In this document: piece by piece, positions 14,551 to 22,475 of the stretch | How positions within the stretch are numbered: the first letter of the stretch is position 1 | Layout: every line of letters begins with the position of its first letter | Notes under the pieces: model-generated | The model's input: the letters and a program-made list of their open reading frames with translations, nothing else | Databases searched by the model: none | What the model was told of the DNA's origin: nothing | Made by a program: the position numbers and the translations under genes | NCBI RefSeq assembly: GCF_018398335.1 | Contig: NZ_JAHBRX010000001.1 | Location: forward strand, 1,364,001-1,428,000 | Length of the DNA: 64,000 bases | DNA from: Chelatococcus sp. HY11 | GTDB lineage: Bacteria > Pseudomonadota > Alphaproteobacteria > Rhizobiales > Beijerinckiaceae | Reading direction: 5' to 3'

Positions 14551-15219
14551 ATGAAACAGATAGCTGAAATCCTCCACGAATACGGGCCCTTTCCGGGCGT
14601 TGACCAGGTGCATGGCGTCACGTTCGACGGCCGGCAGGTCTGGTTTGCATCGGGCGACAAGCTCAATGCCATCGATCCCGCAAGCGGGACGACGACAGGC
14701 TCAATCGACGTTCCCGCACATGCGGGCACGGCTTTCGATGGTGAGCACCTTTTCCAGATCGCGGCTGATCGCATCCAGAAGATCGATCCGCGCACAGGCC
14801 GCGTGCTCGCCACGATCCCGGCGCCTGGGGGCGGCAGTGACTCGGGCCTTACATGGGCTGAAGGGACACTCTGGGTGGGGCAATGTCGAGAGCGCAAGAT
14901 CCACCAGATCGATCCCGAAACGGGAGCCATTCTCCGCACCCTCGCCTCCAACCGTTTCGTCACTGGCGTGACCTGGGTGGACGGCGAACTCTGGCATGGC
15001 ACATGGGAAGGCGATGAGAGCGAACTGCGGCGCATCGATCCCGCAACCGGGACCGTCCTGGAGCAGGTCGACATGCCGCCCGGTGTAGGCGTATCCGGGC
15101 TTGAGTCCGATGGCGCCGACCGCTTTTTCTGCGGCGGTGGTCCGAGCGGAAAAGTGAGGGCGGTCCGGCGCCCAAGGCAGGAGGCTAAGGCCGACAGCGG
15201 CCTGGACATGTCCAGCTGA
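14551..15219 (+). CDS. Beta-propeller protein, glutaminyl cyclotransferase/YVTN-like
   Basis: Encodes 222 residues of repeating beta blades: FDGRQVWFASGDKLNAIDPA, FDGEHLFQIAADRIQKIDPR, WAEGTLWVGQCRERKIHQID and WVDGELWHGTWEGDESELRR. Each blade ends in an IDP-x-T-G turn, typical of YVTN/YncE or glutamine-cyclotransferase-like propellers. There is no signal peptide, so it should be cytoplasmic. The catalytic identity cannot be told from sequence. It follows the helix-turn-helix gene by nine bases, suggesting a sensor-regulator pair or an operon. Confidence 0.7.
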   Translation: MKQIAEILHEYGPFPGVDQVHGVTFDGRQVWFASGDKLNAIDPASGTTTGSIDVPAHAGTAFDGEHLFQIAADRIQKIDPRTGRVLATIPAPGGGSDSGLTWAEGTLWVGQCRERKIHQIDPETGAILRTLASNRFVTGVTWVDGELWHGTWEGDESELRRIDPATGTVLEQVDMPPGVGVSGLESDGADRFFCGGGPSGKVRAVRRPRQEAKADSGLDMSS

Positions 15220-15268
15220 TCCACGCGCATCAAACGTCTCGCGGCGTCCCTGAAACGCCGCGAGCGGA

Positions 15269-15740
15269 TCACATGCGAGGTGAGAGGCCTTGCGGCGCGG
15301 CCGCGCCACTGAGGAGATCAAGAAGGTCCTCCGGAAAAATGATCTCCGACGTCGTCCGGATTTCGTCGACAGACCACCAGTGATGTTCTGCCATCACCTC
15401 GCGTTCGATGGCGCTCCAGCCGCTGTCCGAGATTGCGGTCCGCGCAATCCGGAGGGCGAAGAACCTTTCCTCCGCCCACACGATCTCACCGTCCACGAGC
15501 TGAAGTTCGTAACTGCGGCGACCGATCTCGGCGCCGATCGCGTTCCTTATAAGCCCGGTCTCCTCCTCGAGCTCACGCAGCGCCGCTTCCTCGAAGGTCT
15601 CGCCCTCCTCCACCGCGCCCCCCCGGCGTCGCCCAGTAGATGCGTCCGGCGAGCGGTCCTGACCTGTGAACGAACTTGAAAAGAAGAACGCATCCCGACT
15701 GATCCAGCAGTAGGACGCGCGCGGACGGTCGTTCGCGCAT
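15269..15740 (-). pseudogene. Nudix hydrolase gene broken by a +1 frameshift
   Basis: Reading from the ATG at 15740 (GGAGAG just upstream) gives MRERPSARVLLLDQSGCVLL up to WATPGG. At the seven-base C run 15618-15624 (G7 on the coding strand) the frame must shift by one to continue as AVEEGETFEEAALRELEEET, the Nudix box G-x5-E-x7-REUxEExGU, and on to the stop at 15269. With six Gs the frame would be intact, giving about 156 residues. So this is either a recent inactivation, phase-variable slippage or a sequencing error. Predicted role if restored: hydrolysis of a nucleoside-diphosphate-linked compound. Confidence 0.8.
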
Positions 15741-15819
15741 CGAGCTCTCCGGTTGCACACCTGTCTCCCACGGTCTCTATGACACAGCCGATAACACGGG
15801 AGACGCGAGGCGGTCGATG

Positions 15820-16443
15820 TCATGCAAGGCCAGAGAAAGAGCCTTCGTCCGCGCGCGTATGAAGGACCCGGTCGATCAGGCCCCATTCCCGGGCCTCCTC
15901 CGCCGTCATGAAGTTGTCGCGATCGAGCGCGCGCTCGACCTCTTCGTAGGTACGGCCGCAATGCTCCGCGTAGAGGCGCGTCATGAGATGCTTGGTCCGT
16001 CGCGTCTCCTCGGCATGAATGAGAATATCGGAGGCCTGTCCCTGGAAGCCGCCCAACGGCTGATGAACGAGCAGACTCGCGTTGGGCAGCGCGGCGCGGT
16101 GACCGGGCTCGCCTGCCATCAACAGAAACGATCCCATCGAGCGCGCGGTCCCCATGCACAGGGTGTGCACCGGAGCACGGACGTGGCGCATGGTGTCATA
16201 CATCGCAAGGCCGCTGGTCACCACACCGCCGGGAGAATTGATATAAAGGTTTATGGGCTTCTTCGGGTTTTCTGCTTCGAGAAACAACAGTTGTGCGCAG
16301 ACAAGCGCGGATACGGTATCGTTCACCTCGCCGTTCAGGAAGATGATCCGTTCGCGCAGAAGACGAGAAAAGATATCAAAAGACCGTTCTCCCTTGCTCG
16401 ACTGTTCTATGACCATAGGCACGAGTTGCATCGCTTCGCGCAT
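15820..16443 (-). CDS. clpP: ATP-dependent Clp protease proteolytic subunit (solitary paralogue)
   Basis: Encodes 207 residues. It aligns along its length with Clp[70 protein letters not shown]. The catalytic triad is intact as Ser102, His127 and Asp176. Relative to the usual MGQAASMG the motif reads MGTARSMG. It stands alone without tig or clpX, so it is probably a second copy rather than the main housekeeping one. Family role: serine peptidase barrel that degrades substrates fed by ClpX or ClpA. Confidence 0.93.
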   Translation of the reverse strand: MREAMQLVPMVIEQSSKGERSFDIFSRLLRERIIFLNGEVNDTVSALVCAQLLFLEAENPKKPINLYINSPGGVVTSGLAMYDTMRHVRAPVHTLCMGTARSMGSFLLMAGEPGHRAALPNASLLVHQPLGGFQGQASDILIHAEETRRTKHLMTRLYAEHCGRTYEEVERALDRDNFMTAEEAREWGLIDRVLHTRADEGSFSGLA

Positions 16444-16486
16444 CGGCGAGTTCCAATCTTGCAGACGATTTGGGAATTTGAGCCTG

Positions 16487-16846
16487 TCAGGCCGCTCTCA
16501 GCACCGGCATCACGTCGTCGTTCGCCGCAGCCGCTTCCGTTGGTCGTGAGCTGACATCCGCGCGTTCGTGGATGATCCGCAGGCTGGTTCCACCCGCCGT
16601 ATCGGGAGAAATGCGAAACGTCACTGTACTTTCGAGAAAAGGCGGAGCGCTTTCGCGCATCCTGTAACTGACTTCTTCTCCCGGCGTCAGCGCAGTGGCC
16701 TCCTGATCCGCCAACGCATCTTTGGGAAGCCAGACGTCACGGAGCTCGGGAACGGTTATGGCACGCCAGACCTTATGAGGCGGTTCGTCGATATGGTATT
16801 CGAGCTCGATACTATTCTCCTTGTCTTCCGTCTTTCCACCGCTCAT
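16487..16846 (-). CDS. SRPBCC (AHSA1-like) domain protein
   Basis: Encodes 119 residues. The start ATG overlaps the stop of the upstream ArsR gene by four bases (ATGA), implying translational coupling. The [20 protein letters not shown] opening and the alternating beta pattern with a final helix fit the START/Bet v1-like AHSA1 family, which is commonly paired with ArsR repressors. It probably binds a hydrophobic small ligand, but its function is unknown. The C-terminus is short, so this is a compact member. Confidence 0.8.
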   Translation of the reverse strand: MSGGKTEDKENSIELEYHIDEPPHKVWRAITVPELRDVWLPKDALADQEATALTPGEEVSYRMRESAPPFLESTVTFRISPDTAGGTSLRIIHERADVSSRPTEAAAANDDVMPVLRAA

Positions 16847-17157
16847 TGGTCCATATCCTTCAGCAATAACTTCAGGGCCTCGATACGAGCGGGCCAATAA
16901 ACGCGATACTTTGCCAACCACTGCGCGATGAGAGCCAAACCTTCAGGATCGACCTCATAATTCACAAACCGCCCCTGCCGTTCTTCCCGCACCAGTTTCG
17001 CACTCCGCAGAACCGCGAGATGCTGGGACATCGCAGGCTGGCTAATCTGCAGACCCGCGCGAAGAGAGGTCGCGTTCATTGCACCTGCCGCCAGCTTCTC
17101 GAAGATCGCACGGCGGGTTGGATCCGAAAGGGCCCGGAATATCTCGTTCTCGACCAT
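16843..17157 (-). CDS. ArsR-family regulator
   Basis: Encodes 104 residues. A single winged helix shows IFRALSDPTRRAIFEKLAAG, then LQISQPAMSQHLAVLRSAKL as recognition region, and EERQGRFVNYEVDPEGL as wing. No metal-binding Cys cluster is present, matching the subfamily found upstream of AHSA1/SRPBCC genes rather than arsenic sensors. The start at 17157 lacks a clear ribosome-binding site and may be leaderless; an upstream frame with AAGGAG exists but would need a rare ATT start. An operator-like palindrome lies just upstream. Confidence 0.85.
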   Translation of the reverse strand: MVENEIFRALSDPTRRAIFEKLAAGAMNATSLRAGLQISQPAMSQHLAVLRSAKLVREERQGRFVNYEVDPEGLALIAQWLAKYRVYWPARIEALKLLLKDMDQ

Positions 17158-17165
17158 GCCAATAG

Positions 17166-17181
17166 ATAAGCGATCACTTAT
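17166..17181. promoter_or_regulatory. Probable ArsR operator
   Basis: ATAAGCGATCACTTAT is a 16-base palindrome with one mismatched pair, eight bases upstream of the arsR start. Position and symmetry suggest autorepression of the arsR-SRPBCC operon. Confidence 0.55.
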
Positions 17182-17370
17182 ATTAATGGCAACTCCTTTT
17201 TCAGTTGCGGGCTGAGATGTCGGCACGGCCGACCGGTGGGGTCGACATACGCGCATCCCCGCGCGCCGTAGCCGTAGCCTTAGCCGTCCGATCTATCCGC
17301 CCGTGACCTCCGTCGTCGCGAGACTTTACGAGGATGCTTCGAAAGCAACTCGCGTGGTCCAAGGCGACAC

Positions 17371-17401
17371 AAAAAAGGAGCCATGGCGACCATGGCTCCT
17401 T
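17371..17401 (-). terminator. Intrinsic terminator of sodB
   Basis: AAGGAGCCATGG (17375-17386) and CCATGGCTCCTT (17390-17401) form a perfect 12 bp stem with a three-base loop. On the minus strand it is followed by a T run (the A tract at 17371-17376). It lies about 125 bases past the sodB stop codon. Confidence 0.85.
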
Positions 17402-17525
17402 CCATCCGGCTGTAGAAACCGGTCTTGGCTATGCTCGTCTCAAGGGAGCGCCCCTTGATCGCGGCCCCCCTTTCCGACCGGCGGCAATGTGCCGACCTGG
17501 GGAAGCCTGCCGACGAGAAAACCCC

Positions 17526-18134
17526 TCAGGCCTTGTTCAGCTCGGCTTCCGCGAATTCATAATTAGCCAGCTTGTCGAGGAAGTTGGTGGTGTAGTCGGG
17601 GCGGCGGTTGCGGAAATCGACATAGTAGCTGTGCTCCCACACATCGAGGCCGAGCAGTGCCCTGCCCTGTCCGGCTGCGAGAGGATTGTCGGCATTCGCG
17701 GTCTTCGTGACCTTCAGCTTGCCGTCATCGCCAAGGACAAGCCATGCCCAGCCCGAGCCGAACTGCGTCGTGGCGGCGGTCTTGAAAGCCTCCTTGAAGG
17801 CGTCGACGCTCCCGAAGTCGGCGACGAGCTTCTTTTCAAGGGTCCCAGGAATCTTGCCGCCCTGGGGCGAAAGGACCTGCCAGAAGAGGATGTGGTTCCA
17901 GTGCTGGCCCGCGTTGTTGAAGACCGGCGCCAGTTCCGCCTTGCCGGTGGCGAAGCGGATGATCTCCTCCAGCGACTTGCCCTTCAGGTCGTCGTTCTTC
18001 TCCACAAAGCCGTTCAGCGCCGTCACATAGGCCTGATGGTGCTTGCCGTGGTGGAGCTCAAGCGTCTCCTGGCTCATGCCGGCGGCGGCGAGGGCATTGG
18101 TGGAATACGGGAGGGCTGGAAGTTCGAAGGCCAT
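17526..18134 (-). CDS. sodB: Fe-type superoxide dismutase
   Basis: Encodes 202 residues of a Fe/Mn superoxide dismutase. Metal-ligand regions are intact: ELHHGKHHQAYV near residue 27, NNAGQHWNHILFW with ligand His81, and LGLDVWEHSYYVDF carrying the Asp and last His. The composition (AQFGSGWAW-type block here read as TQFGSGWAWLV) fits the iron type. Cytoplasmic, no signal peptide. It converts superoxide to peroxide and oxygen. Monocistronic with its own terminator. The upstream region has a 15-base direct repeat, CCGCAGGCAAGATCA, near 18210-18240. Confidence 0.95.
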   Translation of the reverse strand: MAFELPALPYSTNALAAAGMSQETLELHHGKHHQAYVTALNGFVEKNDDLKGKSLEEIIRFATGKAELAPVFNNAGQHWNHILFWQVLSPQGGKIPGTLEKKLVADFGSVDAFKEAFKTAATTQFGSGWAWLVLGDDGKLKVTKTANADNPLAAGQGRALLGLDVWEHSYYVDFRNRRPDYTTNFLDKLANYEFAEAELNKA

Positions 18135-18330
18135 GAAAGGCTCCTTTGAGAATGTCAGGCATCTCTCCGGTCGATCTCACAGGCGGACGTCGGCCTTCAG
18201 GCAATGTTACCGCAGGCAAGATCACCGCAGGCAAGATCACCGGAAGCTGATTGACCAAGCGCTGAATTTGATAAATGGGCGGCATAATTTGTCAAGCGAA
18301 CGCTTGCTAAATTACGCAGGCCCTGCCCCG

Positions 18331-18804
18331 CTAGGCGATGACCGGGACGACCCTCGCATCCAGCGTCGCGCGCGCATCATCAGGCGCAAGGCGAACCTGC
18401 AGGCCCCGCTGCCCGCCGTTGATATAAACAAGCGCATGCGCCAGCGACTGCTGTTCGATGGCGGTCGGCACCCTGCGCATCTGTCCGAAGGGACTGATTC
18501 CGCCGACCTTGTAGCCCGTCATCCGCTCCGCATCGGCCGGCTTCATCATCTCCGCCGACTTGCCGCCGAATGCCGCAGCGAGCTTTTTCATGGAGACTTC
18601 CCGATCAGACGGCACGATCACGCAAACGGGCTTGCCGTCCACGCGGGCCATCAGCGTCTTCAACACGCGCTCAGGCACCTCGCCGATGGCCTCGGCCGCC
18701 TGGAGCCCCACGCGTTCAGCCCCGGGGTCGTAGTCATAGCTATGGACCGTGAAGGCGACGCCTGCCTTCTCAAGCGCCATCGTCGCGCGCGTTGCCTTGG
18801 ACAT
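18331..18804 (-). CDS. ybaK: Cys-tRNA(Pro)/Cys-tRNA(Cys) deacylase, YbaK type
   Basis: Encodes 157 residues matching YbaK: TRATMALEKAGVAFTVHSYD at the start, LKTLMARVDGKPVCVIVPSD with the conserved Lys, the KKLAAAFGGKSAEMM block, and YKVGGISPFGQMRRVPT, the substrate loop. Family knowledge: it hydrolyses Cys mischarged on tRNA-Pro, so it is a trans-editing factor; notable since prolyl-tRNA synthetase of the short alpha type is encoded at 45.7 kb. Separate from sodB, probably monocistronic. Confidence 0.92.
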   Translation of the reverse strand: MSKATRATMALEKAGVAFTVHSYDYDPGAERVGLQAAEAIGEVPERVLKTLMARVDGKPVCVIVPSDREVSMKKLAAAFGGKSAEMMKPADAERMTGYKVGGISPFGQMRRVPTAIEQQSLAHALVYINGGQRGLQVRLAPDDARATLDARVVPVIA

Positions 18805-18856
18805 AGATAGTTCCTGTTGTCATGGCTCCCGGGCGGTCGACGGCCGCCCCGAACCC

Positions 18857-19750
18857 CTATCCGGTAAACGCGTCGATCTTTGTCGTTGCGATGCGATCGC
18901 GCAACCACCGCGCCGCCGGCCCCGCGGGACGCTGTTTGTGCCAAACCGCTTCAAGCGCGACGGGGTGCATGCCCTCGTCAAACTGCAGGGCCGGCGTCGC
19001 GAGGTTCTGGGTCACGGGAGAGTTCTTGAGGATGTGAACGGGCACAAGCGCCCAGCCGATGCCCTGCTTCAGGATCTGGAGGATGACCCAGTGGCTCTCC
19101 ACCCACCAGACCTCGGCGGCGACGCGCAACCTGTGCCGCTCGGTTCCCTCTGTGCGCACAGTCACCATGATCTGGCGATGCCGCTTGAGATCCTCCCAGT
19201 CGACCACGGCGTTGGCGAGTGGATGCTTTTTCCCGCAGACGAGGGCTAGGGGCACCCAGCCGATTGTATGGAAGCCCAGTTCCGTGGGCAGCACCTCCTG
19301 CCGCCACATCACGCCGATATCGGCTTTTCCATCCAGCACCAGGCGGCTCACATCCTCCATCATCGGAAACAGCAGTTCGAGCTCCACATGCGGGAAATGG
19401 CTCGCGAAATCAGCGAACAGCTCCCCCAACGCGGATTCGGGATAGAGCTCGTCGATCGCGACGACCAAGCGCTTTTCCACATGCGCCTCGAAGCTGGCGG
19501 CCATGCCGATCAGATGCTCGCGGCGGTCGAGGATAAGCCGCGCCTCGGGCAGGAGCTGTTCCCCGGCCGGGGTGAGGACAGGGTTACGACCGACGCGGCT
19601 GAACAGGGAGAGCCCGAGATCCTCCTCCAGGTTAGCGACCTGCGTGCTGACCGCCGATTGCGCCTTGCGCAGGACCCGGCCGGCCGCCGAGAACGAGCCC
19701 CTGTCAGCAGCCGTGACAAAAGCCTCCAACTGCTCCATCGAAATGCCCAT
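18857..19750 (-). CDS. LysR-family regulator next to a PACE efflux gene
   Basis: Encodes 297 residues. The N-terminal helix-turn-helix is MEQLEAFVTAADRGSFSAAGRVLRKAQSAVSTQVANLEEDLG. A two-lobe effector domain follows (about 90-295). It is divergent from the PACE-family gene that begins at 19848, an arrangement seen for AceR/AceI-type regulator-efflux pairs, so it probably activates that gene in response to a cationic biocide or polyamine-like compound; this is inference. Confidence 0.87.
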   Translation of the reverse strand: MGISMEQLEAFVTAADRGSFSAAGRVLRKAQSAVSTQVANLEEDLGLSLFSRVGRNPVLTPAGEQLLPEARLILDRREHLIGMAASFEAHVEKRLVVAIDELYPESALGELFADFASHFPHVELELLFPMMEDVSRLVLDGKADIGVMWRQEVLPTELGFHTIGWVPLALVCGKKHPLANAVVDWEDLKRHRQIMVTVRTEGTERHRLRVAAEVWWVESHWVILQILKQGIGWALVPVHILKNSPVTQNLATPALQFDEGMHPVALEAVWHKQRPAGPAARWLRDRIATTKIDAFTG

Positions 19751-19847
19751 CTATCTCATATCCAGATACTATCTAACTTTATTATCCCAAAAACATAGAT
19801 AGAAAGCCAGCCGTAACGTCAAATGGATTCATTCAACAGGTTTCATT

Positions 19848-20300
19848 ATGTCTATGCGTACATTCCCGGACCGGATGCGCCACGCGCTCATGTTCGAGGT
19901 TATCGGTCTTGCCATCTTCACGCCGATGGCCGCCCTCGTCTTCAACCAGCCGGTCGCCCATATGGGCGTCATCGGCGTGATCTCGGCGACGGTCGCCACG
20001 ACCTGGAACTTCCTGTTCAACCTCGGTTTCGACCACGCCCTGGTCCGGTTCAGAGGCCATACCGGCAAGACGATGATGATCCGTATCGCGCACGCCGTCC
20101 TGTTCGAAGGTGGCCTGGTCATCATGCTGATCCCGATGATCGCGTGGTATCTCGGGATCAGCCTTTGGGCAGCCTTGATGATGGATATCGCGATTGTCGG
20201 ATTCTATCTGGTCTACGCCTTCGTGTTCAACATCGCCTATGACCGGATATTCCCCGTGCCCGTTCAGAAGCCAGGGCTTAGCCTCGCCTCCGCGCGATGA
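19848..20300 (+). CDS. PACE-family (AceI-like) multidrug efflux protein
   Basis: Encodes 150 residues with four transmembrane helices arranged as two bacterial transmembrane-pair repeats. Visible hallmarks are RMRHALMFEVIGLAIFTPMA and ATTWNFLFNLGFDHALVRF in the first repeat, then RIAHAVLFEGGLVIMLIPMI and MDIAIVGFYLVYAFVFNIAYDR in the second. The conserved acidic residue in helix 1 (Glu of FEVIG) is present. Family role: proton-driven export of chlorhexidine-like compounds and short-chain diamines. Divergent LysR gene. Confidence 0.9.
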   Translation: MSMRTFPDRMRHALMFEVIGLAIFTPMAALVFNQPVAHMGVIGVISATVATTWNFLFNLGFDHALVRFRGHTGKTMMIRIAHAVLFEGGLVIMLIPMIAWYLGISLWAALMMDIAIVGFYLVYAFVFNIAYDRIFPVPVQKPGLSLASAR

Positions 20301-20396
20301 TACGACAGGTGGCCGCGGGCGGGGGCGCGGCCCAAGCGGCGCCCGCCCGCGGACCCGTGCCGGATAGTTGCGCCGCTTCACCGTCGCGGCTATAAA

Positions 20397-20431
20397 TCAA
20401 GCTATTACTTTGAATATCTTCGATAGCTTGA
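20397..20431. promoter_or_regulatory. Inverted repeat upstream of the Cys-cluster regulator
   Basis: TCAAGCTAT (20397-20405) and ATAGCTTGA (20423-20431) are perfect inverted repeats 17 bases apart, ending two bases before the ATG at 20434. A likely autoregulatory operator, and it supports choosing 20434 as start over the TTG at 20368. Confidence 0.55.
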
Positions 20432-20433
20432 TC

Positions 20434-21117
20434 ATGTCCATTATCGGTTCGGAAAGATTGCAGGGACGCCCGAGTCCGGATCGCTTCCTGGTGCTATTGA
20501 AGACCCGCGGGCCACTGACCGCGGCGGAGCTCGGGCGCGCGCTGGGCACGACCGGCGAGAACGCACGCCAGCAGTTGTCCAAGCTCGCGGCGGACGGCCT
20601 GGTCGAAACCGAAGCTGTCGCGCGCGGCGTGGGCCGGCCCGCGCAATACTGGCGTCTGACCGCATTTGGCAACACGCGGTTTCCGGATGCCCATGCCGAA
20701 CTCACCGCCGGCCTTCTGAGGAACATCCGTGATCTCCTTGGCGCCGATGCTCTTGAGCGGCTGGTCAGTGCCCGTGAAGAAGAGATGCGGGCCGCCTATC
20801 GCGCCGAATTGCGTCCGATCAAGGGGCTGGAGGCCCGTATCGCCGCGCTGGCCGCAATCCGCACCCGCGAGGGCTACATGGCCGAGTATCGGAAGGCAGA
20901 TGACGGCGATGGCTGGCTGCTGATCGAAAACCATTGCCCCATCTGCGCGGCCGCTTCAACCTGCCAGGGCTTCTGCCGGGCGGAACTCGCCATCTTCCGT
21001 GAAATGCTCGGGCCGGATTGTTCCATCGAACGGATGGAGCACATCGTCCTCGGCGCGCGCCGCTGCGCCTATCGCATTCGTGCTGACGCCGGCCGCGCGA
21101 TGGGTCGGGAACCTTGA
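20434..21117 (+). CDS. Helix-turn-helix regulator with SufR-like cysteine cluster
   Basis: Encodes 227 residues. The winged helix (about 10-75) contains LLKTRGPLTAAELGRALGTT and NARQQLSKLAADGLVETEAV, followed by a GVGRPAQYWRLT wing. The C-terminal half carries NHCPICAAASTCQGFCRAEL with Cys residues spaced C-x2-C-x6-C-x3-C, and CAYRI near the end. The arrangement resembles SufR-type [Fe-S]-sensing regulators. No suf or iron genes are adjacent, so the target is unknown; the inverted repeat just upstream suggests autoregulation. Confidence 0.8.
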   Translation: MSIIGSERLQGRPSPDRFLVLLKTRGPLTAAELGRALGTTGENARQQLSKLAADGLVETEAVARGVGRPAQYWRLTAFGNTRFPDAHAELTAGLLRNIRDLLGADALERLVSAREEEMRAAYRAELRPIKGLEARIAALAAIRTREGYMAEYRKADDGDGWLLIENHCPICAAASTCQGFCRAELAIFREMLGPDCSIERMEHIVLGARRCAYRIRADAGRAMGREP

Positions 21118-21254
21118 TGGAGGCGGTGTCATAAAGGCAGGCCTACCGCAACTCCTGAAAAGCTCGTAAGCGTCACGTCTTGGCGATCAGAGTCGATCAC
21201 GACGCTGCGCTGTGTCTCTTGGATGCGGATCGCACAGTATCGTTGTTCATGGCG

Positions 21255-21525
21255 ATCCTAGCGATGGCCCGATCTCGCATCTGAGGCCCACGTGACGACG
21301 CGCGGATGCCGTTCGCGCTTCAGCAGTAGCAGATGAGCGGTGAGCGCGAAGTGGCCGGGATAGTTCGTGCCGAACTGCAGCTCGAAGCGGTCGCGCCTTG
21401 ATCGCTGCGACGGCTTCATTGCCTTCCACGGATTGCACCCGGCGATCACGACATGCGCCGGCGCGCGAGCCAGCGTCAGGGCGTCCTTGTATCCCAGCCC
21501 GCCAGTGCCAGTGACGACATATCAA
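21255..21525 (-). pseudogene. Gutted short-chain dehydrogenase/reductase remnant
   Basis: On the minus strand one frame reads VVTGTGGLGYKDALTLARAP with AHVVIAGCNPWKAM, the Rossmann start of an SDR. It then jumps directly to FELQFGTNYPGHFALTAHLL and HPRVVTWAS, which in an intact protein lie some 60 residues later. The NNAG motif region between them is missing and the catalytic Y-x3-K and C-terminus are absent. So it is a deletion remnant, about 90 codons of a normal 300. Adjacent sequence 21118-21250 shows nothing supportable. Confidence 0.75.
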
Positions 21526-21588
21526 TGACCGTGCTGATGACTGAGGCAGCCGATAGAGTTCGCCGCCGTGCGAAAGGTCTCACCTAAA

Positions 21589-22035
21589 TCAGCGCAAGGC
21601 CTCGGTTATCCGTAGCAAGACTGAATTGATAATTTCTGGATCGTCTGGTGCAACGGCGTTGCGGATCACGATTTCGGCGTTGGCTGCAATCTCATGCGCA
21701 GTCCGCAATACCGACTGCCCCGCCGACGTAAGTTCTGTAGTTCGGATCCTACGGTTGGCTGGATGCGCCCTTCTCTGAATCAAGCCGGCTCGCTCGAGTG
21801 CCACTATGATGGCCTGCATCGTCTGCGGCGTTACGAATGCCCGCCGCGCGAGTTCCGCATTTGAGGATCCCGCACTTAACTCAAGTCCGGCGAGCACCGA
21901 GTATTGCGGGGTCGTCAGTCCGATGCTTCGAAGCTCGCTGTCGAGGTGGGCTCGCAGAGCTTGCTGCGCCCGCTTCAGGGCATATCCGAGCGTGCGGTAG
22001 GTATCCTCCGCCGGGGGGCTCATCAGGCTGGACAT
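21589..22035 (-). CDS. MarR-family regulator
   Basis: Encodes 148 residues. The winged helix-turn-helix is seen in LTTPQYSVLAGLELSAGSSN, ELARRAFVTPQTMQAIIVAL and RRAHPANRRIRTTELTSAG, with the D-x-R-style wing here reading N-R-R. Helical dimerisation ends flank it. It is divergent from a VOC-family gene, and an operator-like repeat lies between them. Probably a repressor of that gene and itself. Confidence 0.9.
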   Translation of the reverse strand: MSSLMSPPAEDTYRTLGYALKRAQQALRAHLDSELRSIGLTTPQYSVLAGLELSAGSSNAELARRAFVTPQTMQAIIVALERAGLIQRRAHPANRRIRTTELTSAGQSVLRTAHEIAANAEIVIRNAVAPDDPEIINSVLLRITEALR

Positions 22036-22047
22036 ATCAGTACCCTT

Positions 22048-22073
22048 ATATTATATCAGGCCCCTGATAATAT
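22048..22073. promoter_or_regulatory. MarR operator candidate
   Basis: TATCAGG (22054-22060) and CCTGATA (22063-22069) form a perfect inverted repeat within a wider ATATTAT...AATAT symmetry. A further ATATCAG copy lies at 22034-22040 inside the start of the marR gene. It sits in the divergent promoter region of marR and the VOC gene. Confidence 0.65.
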
Positions 22074-22103
22074 CGAATGACGAAGCAGAAGGAAAGACAG
22101 CTC

Positions 22104-22475
22104 ATGGCTCGTCTCATTGGACCGGACTTCATCGGCATCCAGACGAAAGATCTCGATGCGGCACTGGCATTCTATAGAGACACTGTGGGCCTCACGCCCT
22201 CAGCAAAAGGCCCCCCGGGCGCTGTTGTTTTCGAAACGCAGCCCATCCCATTCGCCGTCCGCACGCCAATCGAGGTCTTCGATGATGCGGCCAGACTGGG
22301 GATTGGCATCGCGATCTGGTTTGGATGCGACGATGCTGATGAATTGCACGCCCACCTGATCGAGCGCGGCGTTACTGTCGCTTTTCCCCCGAAGGACGGC
22401 CCATTCGGACGGTATTTCGCCTTCATCGATCCCTTTGGCTACACGATAACCGCGCACACCGTCTCCGCAAAGTAA
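22104..22475 (+). CDS. VOC (glyoxalase/bleomycin-resistance-like) protein
   Basis: Encodes 123 residues of a single VOC domain: IGPDFIGIQTKDLDAALAFY RDTVGL at the start and FPPKDGPFGRYFAFIDPFGY at the end, with paired beta-alpha-beta modules between. The ATG at 22104 is preceded by AAGGAAAG; an ATG at 22077 is in frame but less well placed. Enzymatic activity is unknown; regulation by the divergent MarR gene suggests a role with a toxic or aromatic compound. Confidence 0.85.
   Translation: MARLIGPDFIGIQTKDLDAALAFYRDTVGLTPSAKGPPGAVVFETQPIPFAVRTPIEVFDDAARLGIGIAIWFGCDDADELHAHLIERGVTVAFPPKDGPFGRYFAFIDPFGYTITAHTVSAK

Noticed and set aside
15741-16159. N-terminal extension of the Nudix frame upstream to 16159
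   Set aside because: The extension overlaps clpP on the same strand in another frame and is Arg-rich with no homology signal; the true N-terminus lies in the adjacent frame from 15740.
18205-18245. Direct repeat upstream of sodB as a regulatory array
   Set aside because: Only two copies of about 15 bases; could be a simple duplication, and no known regulator motif is recognised.
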